DNA of 10,936 nucleotides from Deltaproteobacteria bacterium (GTDB lineage: Bacteria; Desulfobacterota; Binatia; UBA12015), in contig DLYX01000548.1 in the NCBI GenBank assembly GCA_003447545.1, positions 1 through 10,936 on the forward strand, in the 5' to 3' direction. The position numbers and the translations under genes are program-made. This document shows positions 1 to 6,781 of the stretch, in pieces (position 1 is the stretch's first letter; every line of letters starts with the position of its first letter). The notes beneath the pieces were generated by a model. It had not been told where the DNA came from. It did no database searches and saw only the letters and a list, made by a program, of their open reading frames with translations.

Positions 1-1172
1 TTTTCGTTCTCGGCGAGCAGGACCCGGAGGGCGAGTTGGCGGTTCTTTTTGCGGATCAAAATGTGGATGTTCTCTCGGCACACTATTCGTGGTTGGGCGT
101 TCCGGCTGCGGCCGCGCAGGACATTCCGGTCGTGATGACGGTGCACAATGAATACGGATGGATGGGTGCCGCAGCTCATGAAACCGTTTGTGCGCTGGAC
201 TCTCTGGTCCACGGTTATATCGCCGTGAGCCAGACCGTTGCGGATTTTCACGCAGCACGCTTTTCGATTGATCCGGGTCGGATTGCCGTTGTCCGGAACG
301 CGGCAAGCGACCGCTTGCGGGTTTTGGGCACAACCCACCGCGAGGCGAAACGAGCCGAGCTGAACCTCGACCCCGAGGCCTGCGTCCTGCTGTTGGTTGG
401 CCGTCTGGAACCGGTCAAAGGACAGCTCTTGCTAGCCGAGGCCGTGGCTCGATGCGCCCGGCAGGGGCTTTTCTGTCAGGTGTTACTGGCTGGCGAGGTG
501 GGCGACTCTCTTTACGCGGCGCAGTTGGAGAAACGTCTCGAGGCATTGGACCTGACGAAGCATTTCCGCATTCTGGGGGAGCGCTCCGATGTCCCCGAGT
601 TGCTTGCAGCGGCCGACTTTTTTGTGCAGCCCTCGCTCTTTGAGGGCTTGAGTTTGGCCGCTGTGGAGGCCTTGCAGGCCGGGGTTCCGGCGGTTCTGGC
701 CCCAACAGGCGACGCGGGCTTTCTCCTCGGCGTCGACGATGCGGAACCCGCAGGTCTTGTTTTCGATCGAACGCCCGCAGATCCGCATCTCGTCCATTCG
801 GAGATCCGTTTTCGTGAGGCTTCCGCGCCTTCGAGCGCAGACATTCAGGCACTCGCAGCAGCCTTGCAGGAGGCAACGACAAGAAAGGCGATGCTTGGTC
901 GCGGCGCGGTCCGGCGGGCCGAAGAGTTACGCGAGCTTCTGAGTCCGGATCGGATGGTAGGGGCGCATGCAAGTTTACTCAAGCAGGCCGTGGCGGCAGG
1001 TGGCCTCTCTCATCTCGTCGATTTTCGTCGCGAGTTGATCGATGAGGCGGAACGGCTGGAATCAGAGTTTCAACTCCAGCGGCAAATGCAGCTGGAGGAA
1101 GCGGAGGCGAGACAAGCTCCTCCGCCGAGTCTTCTGAGTCGTTTGCGGGAACGATTCAGACGCTCTCGGTGA
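1..1172 (+). CDS. GT4-family glycosyltransferase, 5' end cut by window edge
   Basis: The reading frame is open from the first full codon (nt 3) to TGA at 1170-1172, giving 389 visible residues. The TTG at nt 36 is internal, because the frame continues upstream as sensible protein, so the true start lies outside the window. The visible part has the end of the N-terminal Rossmann domain, with a VHN strand motif near nt 140, and a full C-terminal GT-B domain. GRLEPVKG (nt 399-422) supplies the Arg and Lys that bind the nucleotide-sugar phosphates in GT4 enzymes. FEGLSLAAVEAL (from nt 639) carries the E-x7-E motif, with glutamates at nt 642-644 and 666-668. The last ~60 residues are charged and probably helical, ending in a very basic tail (RLRERFRRSR) that might touch membrane or a partner. 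It is expected to transfer a sugar from a nucleotide donor in the cytoplasm during glycan synthesis. Donor and acceptor cannot be told. Its 3' end overlaps the convergent glycosyltransferase gene by 17 bp. Confidence 0.9.
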   Translation, partial: FVLGEQDPEGELAVLFADQNVDVLSAHYSWLGVPAAAAQDIPVVMTVHNEYGWMGAAAHETVCALDSLVHGYIAVSQTVADFHAARFSIDPGRIAVVRNAASDRLRVLGTTHREAKRAELNLDPEACVLLLVGRLEPVKGQLLLAEAVARCARQGLFCQVLLAGEVGDSLYAAQLEKRLEALDLTKHFRILGERSDVPELLAAADFFVQPSLFEGLSLAAVEALQAGVPAVLAPTGDAGFLLGVDDAEPAGLVFDRTPADPHLVHSEIRFREASAPSSADIQALAAALQEATTRKAMLGRGAVRRAEELRELLSPDRMVGAHASLLKQAVAAGGLSHLVDFRRELIDEAERLESEFQLQRQMQLEEAEARQAPPPSLLSRLRERFRRSR

Positions 1173-4100
1173 TGGCCACGCGGCTCAGAATCGCTGCGGC
1201 ACGTGCTTTCCAGGTGTGGCGTTCGGCTGCTTGACGGAGCTGATGGACGCGCTCGGGCGACCGCCCCTCGGCGACTGCTGCGTCGAGTTGCGGCAACCAG
1301 TCCTCCGCGCCTTGCGCGACCCTGACGGAGTTCTCCTTTCGGCACTCCTGCATCGCGGTTGTGACTGTTGGGCCCCCTCCCGCCATATATTCAAAAAGCT
1401 TGAGTGGTGAGACGGCGTTGGTCAGGTCATCAACGATAAAGGGAATCGTCGCGACATCGAAAGCGGCGAGGATCGACGGCAAATCTGCGTAGGGGCGGGG
1501 GCCGATCAGGTGAACGTTGGGCAATTCGCCCAGCCCGCTGGCGGCAGCACTCCCATCGTGATCGGGGCCGACGAGAACGAAGCTCCACTTGGGGCGCGCC
1601 AATGCGGTTCGCCGGATCAGCTCATAATCGACCCAACGCGCCAAGGCTCCGAAGTACCCGATCACCGGGCCGGGCAGATGGTCGATCGATGCCTCGGGAA
1701 TCACGCCTGCGGTTGCGAAGTGGTCGAAGTCCACGCCATTGGGCACGAGGAGAACGTCAGGTCGTATCTCGACTATTTCCTGCACGAGTCGGTCGGCGGT
1801 CGCGACCACGAGGTCGGCTTCGCGGACCAGGCGCGCATGCTCCCGGCGCAGACGTTCTTGCGGACCGCCAAAGACTTCCAGCACATCGACTGATTCATAG
1901 ACGATTCGCGCCTCACGAAAGTATGCCGCCTCATAACCATTATACGGCATCGTGAAGACGATCGGGGACTGGACGCCATCAAACGCGCACAAGGGAACGG
2001 AGCTCAGGATGACATTCGGTGCGATCTCCCGGAACCGCGGGCCCTCGGGGTCGTCGTAATCGTGCAGGCAGAAGAAGACCAGATGATCCAATTGGCCGAG
2101 TGCCACTGCCAATTGGTGCGGGCGTTGGAAGAGGTCGATCGCCCATCCGATATTGGGCGGAAAAATCACCACTTCGCCGCGGGGACCTTTGGCAATCCGC
2201 TCTGTTATTTCCGCAGCAAAGCGCGCGGTATCGTGGCGATTCCCCTCATGAGGTCGCCAGTTGCAGGCCCATTTGTCTTCGTAGATCTTGCGATTCTCTT
2301 CATGGAGGCTGCGGTACTTGGCATCCGCCATTTTTCGGAAACTGGCCCGCCCGGCGTGATGAATATAAGCCTCTTCCGCGCAACTGACCCGGTAACCAGC
2401 CGCTCGGACGCGATGGGCATAGTCGTCGTCCTCGAACATGCCGATGCCATAGCGTTCGTCGAGGTCGCCGATTTTTTGATAGACGGCGCGCGGCATGGCG
2501 ACGCAGTACATCGCCAGGACATCGATCGGATAGAGCATGTCTTCGTGTTCGTTACCCCAGGACTGGGCAAACTCGACAAGGCCCCCGAGATCGCGATAGC
2601 CGGCGTCCTGTCGTGCCTCGTTCCAGACGTTATTGGTGACGGGACCGATCAGCCCGATCTCGGGATCAGCTTCGAGATTATGGATCAGACGGCTCAGCCA
2701 ACCGCGGGGCAGAACGGTATCGTTGTTCAGCAGCACGAGAAAATCACCGGAAGCGCGTGCGAGGCCCTGATTGTTTGCCGCCGCAAACCCCCGATTTTCC
2801 TTATTCAGGACGAGAGTGATGCGAGGTTCGCCTGCCGCCTGCTCTTCGAGATAGGCGGGAGTTTCATCGGTCGAGCCGTTGTCGACCAGAATTGCTTCCC
2901 AGCATGGCCATGAGGTATTCGCCCGCAGCGAGTCCAGGCACTGCCGGGTGAAGCCGAGATTGTTCCAGGTCACGATGATAATGCTGATTTTCGGGAACAT
3001 ATCGTTCACGATGTCGGCCATTGCGGCCCCGCGTGATTGCCAGGAGTTTTCTCTCGCGAAGCGTCGGCGAGCCGCAACGACGGTCGCATCCGAGCCCTCG
3101 AGCGCCTCCTCGAGCTTGCGTGTGAAGCTGGCCGGGTCGTTTGCCTGCTGGAACAGATTCCCGTGCGGCCGCAGTTCCGGAAGATCGCTGGTGACAACAG
3201 GCTTGCCGGCCGCCATGTATTCATAGGCCTTTACCGGGTCCGTTGCTTCGATCAGGGGCGTGGACTGGAAGGGAATGGTGGCAACATCGAAGCGAGCGAG
3301 CCAGGCGGGGAGTTCGCTGTAGGGCTTCTCGCCCAGAAAATGAACGTGTGGCAAGGCCTTGAGGTCGTCATGTTGGGGTGCTCCGAAGGTGGAGCCAATG
3401 AGCAGAAACGTCCACTCGGGGTGCTTGGCCGCGGCATCACGAAGCAGATCAAAATCGAACCATGCGGAAATAGCGCCGAAGTAACCGATCACCGGCCCCT
3501 CGATTTTGGGAAGACCGGCCGGCGACTCCGGCGAGGGGTTGGCGAAGTGATCAAAGTCGCCGGCATTGGGGATTCGGTGCAAGGGCTTGGCTGAGAAGGC
3601 CAACTTCGTCGCCAGCGCGCGCGAGGTGACGACGATCGCGTCCGCGTCCTCGGCGAGGCGCTTTTCGCGGCCGATCATCTCGGCGTCGTTGGTGGCAAAG
3701 CCCTCGTGGTCGTCCATGCAATCGTAGAGAACCCGCCAGCCTCGGTCGCGAAGCGCCAGTGCTGCATCGCTCCAGAACGGCAACTGCACGATGGATGCGG
3801 CCGTCGAGATGCCTTCCCGTCTCGCCAATTCTCGCAGCGACGCGACCAATGCGGCCTGATTGGCCTCATTGAGGGTGTCGGTATAGAGGTTGCAAGCCTC
3901 GGCCATGCCGGGTTTGACGCGGAAGATGCCTTTCTCGATCAGCGACAGGCGTGGTGCGGCTCCAGGCTCGAGGTGTGCGCCCGTGAGCAAGGAGTCCGGG
4001 TCGATCCAGAAAATGCGGTGGCCACGAGCGGCCAGCGCCCGCATGAGCTGTTGGGGGCGCTGGAATCGGAAATCCCAGTCAATAATCGGAAAGCAGATGA

Positions 4101-4341
4101 TATCAACGGATGCAGCACGGTCTTCAATCTTGCCGGTGGTTGCGAGCAAACCTTCCTCCGAGACCACCCACGGCCGAGGTTTGGGCGGCAACCCGACCAT
4201 CTTCCGCAAGCGGGTCCGGATCGGATACGGAATATGCCGTCCGATATGCTCCTGGCCAGCCCTGAGGAGCACTCCTCCGAGGCGGCGATAAATTCGCTGT
4301 TGCGTCACCAATTCCCTCGCTACACCTTGCGCGCACGGCAC
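1156..4341 (-). CDS. Three-domain glycosyltransferase (GT4-like / GT2 / GT4-like)
   Basis: A 1061-residue protein with three catalytic-type domains. Residues ~78-448 are a GT-B fold of the GT4/TuaH-like kind: it opens with FRFQRPQQL (91-99) and has GPVIGYFGA (282-290), FDVATIP (351-357) and EYMAAGKPVV (374-383). Residues ~450-715 are a GT2 GT-A domain with SIIIVTWNN (453-461), VDNGSTD (486-492), the DxD-like NND (539-541) and an acidic catalytic stretch FEDDDYAHR (636-644). Residues ~721-1058 repeat the first type: FQRPHQL (738-744), GPVIGYFGA (891-899), FDVATIP (961-967), EYMAGG (984-989). In both outer copies the residue eight before the conserved EYMA glutamate is Ala, not the first Glu of E-x7-E, although E365 or N975 sits next to it. 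There is no signal peptide or obvious membrane segment, so action at the inner face of the membrane is likely. The start is GTG at 4339-4341: an in-frame TGA lies directly upstream and AAGGTGG stands 7 nt before it. A later GTG (codon 12) is possible. The likely role is sequential sugar additions to a surface glycan; substrates are unknown. Confidence 0.92.
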   Translation of the reverse strand: MPCAQGVARELVTQQRIYRRLGGVLLRAGQEHIGRHIPYPIRTRLRKMVGLPPKPRPWVVSEEGLLATTGKIEDRAASVDIICFPIIDWDFRFQRPQQLMRALAARGHRIFWIDPDSLLTGAHLEPGAAPRLSLIEKGIFRVKPGMAEACNLYTDTLNEANQAALVASLRELARREGISTAASIVQLPFWSDAALALRDRGWRVLYDCMDDHEGFATNDAEMIGREKRLAEDADAIVVTSRALATKLAFSAKPLHRIPNAGDFDHFANPSPESPAGLPKIEGPVIGYFGAISAWFDFDLLRDAAAKHPEWTFLLIGSTFGAPQHDDLKALPHVHFLGEKPYSELPAWLARFDVATIPFQSTPLIEATDPVKAYEYMAAGKPVVTSDLPELRPHGNLFQQANDPASFTRKLEEALEGSDATVVAARRRFARENSWQSRGAAMADIVNDMFPKISIIIVTWNNLGFTRQCLDSLRANTSWPCWEAILVDNGSTDETPAYLEEQAAGEPRITLVLNKENRGFAAANNQGLARASGDFLVLLNNDTVLPRGWLSRLIHNLEADPEIGLIGPVTNNVWNEARQDAGYRDLGGLVEFAQSWGNEHEDMLYPIDVLAMYCVAMPRAVYQKIGDLDERYGIGMFEDDDYAHRVRAAGYRVSCAEEAYIHHAGRASFRKMADAKYRSLHEENRKIYEDKWACNWRPHEGNRHDTARFAAEITERIAKGPRGEVVIFPPNIGWAIDLFQRPHQLAVALGQLDHLVFFCLHDYDDPEGPRFREIAPNVILSSVPLCAFDGVQSPIVFTMPYNGYEAAYFREARIVYESVDVLEVFGGPQERLRREHARLVREADLVVATADRLVQEIVEIRPDVLLVPNGVDFDHFATAGVIPEASIDHLPGPVIGYFGALARWVDYELIRRTALARPKWSFVLVGPDHDGSAAASGLGELPNVHLIGPRPYADLPSILAAFDVATIPFIVDDLTNAVSPLKLFEYMAGGGPTVTTAMQECRKENSVRVAQGAEDWLPQLDAAVAEGRSPERVHQLRQAAERHTWKARAAAILSRVAITESV

Positions 4342-4348
4342 TCAATGA

Positions 4349-4355
4349 CCACCTT
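4349..4355 (-). promoter_or_regulatory. Ribosome binding site deciding the GTG start of the three-domain glycosyltransferase
   Basis: On the minus strand this reads AAGGTGG, 7 nt before the GTG at 4341. An in-frame stop codon (TGA, 4342-4344) touches the GTG, so no longer start is possible. The site lies within the 26 bp that separate this gene from the divergent diiron-protein gene. Confidence 0.6.
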
Positions 4356-4367
4356 TTCGGATACCTG

Positions 4368-5054
4368 ATGTCGAACGAAGCCCATGGGGAATTCTCGCCT
4401 GACGAGAGCCTGACGGCGAGCCTCGAGGCTCTCGAGCCCGAGTTGCGCTCTCGGCTGAAGGCGACCCTTCTCGATGATATGCTCACCGAATACGACGCTC
4501 GATTCCTGGTGGATTTCGTGCAGGGGCTTTCGGTTGAATTCTCCGAGGCTTTCCTTGAGGTTTTTCAGAATTGGGCGGTGGAGGAAGAGGCTCATTACGC
4601 GGCCTTTCGCGGCATTTGCAAACTCTTCCGACCGGGATTGCAGGCGGATCTGGATGCGCGCCGACCGGATTTCGGGGGCATCGAGCATCTTTTCGGCAGC
4701 GAGTTCGAGATCCTATGTCTGCTGGCCTATGACGAACTGGCGACAATTCGGGGCTACCGCGGGAATCTGCCGCTCTATGACCTTCTGGGCGCTCCCTTCG
4801 GGTCGTTCCTCCGAACCGTAGTCGCGGACGAGGGGCGCCATTACGCGTCGTTCCGACAACTTTTATTCGATTGTCACGGCGACAAGCTTGCAGATGCCCC
4901 GGCGATTATCCGGCGGATTCGTGGTGCGGACGGGGCCCCATATCAGTCGACTTTCGTGCTGGATCATGACGATCCGATCTATGGCACCGAAATTTTTGAC
5001 GAAGCGGCAGCGGTTCTGGAACGTCAATTGACCCAAAACCTGCCGGCGGCCTGA
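4368..5054 (+). CDS. Ferritin-like diiron protein resembling acyl-ACP desaturase
   Basis: A 228-residue, mostly helical soluble protein. It carries the ligand pattern of a four-helix-bundle diiron enzyme. DMLTEYDARF (37-46) offers E41. EEEAHYAAF (72-80) holds E73-x2-H76. DELAT (122-126) gives E123. DEGRHYASF (154-162) holds E155-x2-H158. Order, spacing and local sequence resemble soluble acyl-ACP desaturases (fatty acid desaturase type 2), where the equivalent sites lie in DMITEE, EENRH, ERAT and DEKRH. Those enzymes use O2 and ferredoxin to insert a double bond into an acyl chain on acyl carrier protein. At 228 residues this one is shorter than the plant enzymes, which have over 300. It may therefore be a divergent oxygenase, oxidase or iron-binding relative. 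The ATG start has only a weak GGA (4359-4361) as ribosome binding site. The gene starts 26 bp from a divergent glycosyltransferase and is followed 47 nt later by glpD in the same direction. The fold call is fairly firm; the substrate is unknown. Confidence 0.7.
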   Translation: MSNEAHGEFSPDESLTASLEALEPELRSRLKATLLDDMLTEYDARFLVDFVQGLSVEFSEAFLEVFQNWAVEEEAHYAAFRGICKLFRPGLQADLDARRPDFGGIEHLFGSEFEILCLLAYDELATIRGYRGNLPLYDLLGAPFGSFLRTVVADEGRHYASFRQLLFDCHGDKLADAPAIIRRIRGADGAPYQSTFVLDHDDPIYGTEIFDEAAAVLERQLTQNLPAA

Positions 5055-5090
5055 AGGTAGAGTCGCGTGCTGCTGCGTTCTTTTTGTGTC

Positions 5091-5096
5091 AGAGGA
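5091..5096 (+). promoter_or_regulatory. Ribosome binding site deciding the glpD start
   Basis: AGAGGA lies 5 nt before GTG 5102-5104. This favours that GTG over the in-frame TTG at 5084, which would put the binding site inside the coding region, and over the later ATG at 5117. Confidence 0.65.
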
Positions 5097-5101
5097 AACC
5101 T

Positions 5102-6667
5102 GTGAATCGCGATCGAATGATAGCTTCTCTCGATGACGGACCCTGGGACGTCATTGTGGTCGGCGGAGGAGCCTCGGGCCTGGGAATCGCCGTCGATGCC
5201 CAGAGCCGCGGTTACCGGACGCTCCTGCTCGAGAAATGGGACTTCGCGAAAGGAACCTCGAGCCGTTCCACCAAGTTGGTGCATGGTGGCGTGCGCTACC
5301 TGCAGCAGGGCAATGTATCGCTGGTCCTCGAAGCCCTGCGCGAACGCGGCCTGTTGTGTCGTAATGCGGCTCATCTGGTCCACGATCTGGCTTTCATCGT
5401 ACCCCGATACCGATGGTGGGAAGGTCCTTTTTACGGTGTGGGGCTGAAATTATACGATCGCCTCGCTGGCAAGCTCAATCTGGCCCGTTCCCGAATTCTC
5501 GATCGGAAGACCACCATGGCCAAGATTCCCAATGTGGAAACCGAAAGTCTGCTCGGCGGGGTCCAGTACTACGACGCTCAATTCGACGATGCGCGGCTCG
5601 CTCTTTCTCTCGCCATGACGGCCGCGGACGAGGGCGCGACTCTGCTCAACTATATGTCGGTGGATCGGTTGTTGAAAAAAGATGGTCAGGTGGTTGGGGT
5701 CGCTGCCACCGATGCAGAGACCGGCCGCCAGCATAATTTGCACGGCTCGGTCGTGATCAATGCTACCGGCGTTTTTACTGATTCCGTGCGTCGCCTCGAC
5801 GATTCCCGGGCCGGTGTTACCGTCACGGCGAGCCAAGGCGTGCATATCGTCCTCGACCGCAGCTTTCAGCCCTCGGATACCGCGATCATGGTTCCACAAA
5901 CGGATGATGGCCGAGTTCTATTTGTCATTCCGTGGCATGATCGGTGTCTGGTGGGGACAACCGATACCGAGGTACCCGAGGCCGATATCGAGCCCCGGCC
6001 GATGGCCGAGGAAATCGAGTTCATCCTGCGCAACGCAGCCCGCTATCTGGACCACGACCCCAAACAGGAAGACATCCTGAGTTGCTTCGCCGGGCTGCGG
6101 CCGCTGGTGAAGGCTGATGCGGAGACAGGCGGCACGAAGTCCATTTCACGCGAGCATTCGGTTCTGATTTCGGAATCCGGATTGGTCACGATCGTGGGTG
6201 GCAAGTGGACGACTTACCGGAAGATGGCCGAAGATACCGTCAATGATGCGGCGAGTATTGCCGGGCTTGAGGAGAGGCCCTGCCGGACCGAAGAGCTGCA
6301 TCTCCACGGCTGGATGGACCGAGATGATCCAGCTTTGCCCGCAGACGGACATATGGAGATGTACGGGTCAGATGCCGCAGCGGTCCAGACGTTTCTGGCC
6401 GAGTTCCCCGATGGAGAGACTCTCCTGCACCCGGATCTGCCATACTCTCGAGGGCAGGTGGCCTGGGCCGCGCGGTTTGAAATGGCACGCACGCTCGATG
6501 ATGTCCTCGCACGGCGCACACGTTGCCTTTTGCTGAATGCACGCGCGGCGATAGCCGCCGCCCCCGATGCGGCAGCGATTCTCGCCGCAGAACTTGGACG
6601 TGACGAGGCTTGGCAAAACCATCAGGTCGAAGCATTTCGGGCGCTCGCAGCTTCCTACCTGCCCTGA
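5102..6667 (+). CDS. glpD: FAD-dependent glycerol-3-phosphate dehydrogenase
   Basis: A 521-residue protein (from the GTG start) that oxidises sn-glycerol 3-phosphate to dihydroxyacetone phosphate and passes electrons to the quinone pool at the inner face of the cytoplasmic membrane. The N-terminal Rossmann motif is WDVIVVGGGASG (15-26), with GxGxxG at 21-26 and the ribose-binding Glu at 44. The family signature GTSSRSTKLVHGGVRYL (51-67) follows. Further GlpD marks are GLRPLV (331-336), GGKWTTYRKMAEDT (366-379) and, in the C-terminal domain, RFEMARTLDDVLARRTR (458-474). Length is normal for the family. The gene lies 47 nt after the diiron-protein gene, so the two may share a transcript. A palindromic terminator common to it and the convergent receptor gene lies downstream. 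No GlpR-type operator was recognised. The paralogue GlpA of the anaerobic enzyme is a less likely alternative, because no glpB or glpC follows and no extra C-terminal iron-sulfur region is present. Confidence 0.93.
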   Translation: MNRDRMIASLDDGPWDVIVVGGGASGLGIAVDAQSRGYRTLLLEKWDFAKGTSSRSTKLVHGGVRYLQQGNVSLVLEALRERGLLCRNAAHLVHDLAFIVPRYRWWEGPFYGVGLKLYDRLAGKLNLARSRILDRKTTMAKIPNVETESLLGGVQYYDAQFDDARLALSLAMTAADEGATLLNYMSVDRLLKKDGQVVGVAATDAETGRQHNLHGSVVINATGVFTDSVRRLDDSRAGVTVTASQGVHIVLDRSFQPSDTAIMVPQTDDGRVLFVIPWHDRCLVGTTDTEVPEADIEPRPMAEEIEFILRNAARYLDHDPKQEDILSCFAGLRPLVKADAETGGTKSISREHSVLISESGLVTIVGGKWTTYRKMAEDTVNDAASIAGLEERPCRTEELHLHGWMDRDDPALPADGHMEMYGSDAAAVQTFLAEFPDGETLLHPDLPYSRGQVAWAARFEMARTLDDVLARRTRCLLLNARAAIAAAPDAAAILAAELGRDEAWQNHQVEAFRALAASYLP

Positions 6668-6724
6668 TCGCGCCCAAACGGCCGGAGATGGCCGGTCGAC
6701 TTTTGTCGCTGTGCTCGAGAGCAC

Positions 6725-6759
6725 AAAAAAAGCCCGGACCCCTTTTGAGGGCCCGGGCT
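6725..6759 (-). terminator. Intrinsic terminator of the TonB-dependent receptor gene, possibly bidirectional
   Basis: The stem AGCCCGGACCC / GGGCCCGGGCT (6731-6741 and 6749-6759) has 11 positions with one A-C mismatch and a 7-nt loop. Read on the minus strand, it begins 22 nt after the receptor stop codon and is followed by seven T residues (complement of 6725-6731), the classic intrinsic form. Read on the plus strand, it follows glpD by 63 nt but is trailed only by CTTTG, so termination of glpD here would be weaker. Confidence 0.85.
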
Positions 6760-6781
6760 CTTTGCGAAGCAAACGCGCTTT

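Noticed and set aside
2062..2913. A 283-codon plus-strand frame opposite the three-domain glycosyltransferase, with a similar one at 3706-4368
   Set aside because: Both lie wholly opposite well-supported GT motifs, show no family features and have no sensible start context.
5084..5101. In-frame TTG as an earlier glpD start
   Set aside because: The AGAGGA ribosome binding site falls downstream of this TTG and is well placed for GTG 5102.
6680..6705. Short GC stem (CGGCC/GGCCG) followed by TTTT as a glpD terminator
   Set aside because: The stem is only 5 bp and the T-run is short and displaced, so it is too weak to call.
6710..6725. Perfect palindrome TGTGCTCGAGAGCACA
   Set aside because: It could be an operator or a second hairpin, but it lies between convergent gene ends, has no T-run on the plus strand and follows the main terminator on the minus strand. 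A regulatory role is not supported.
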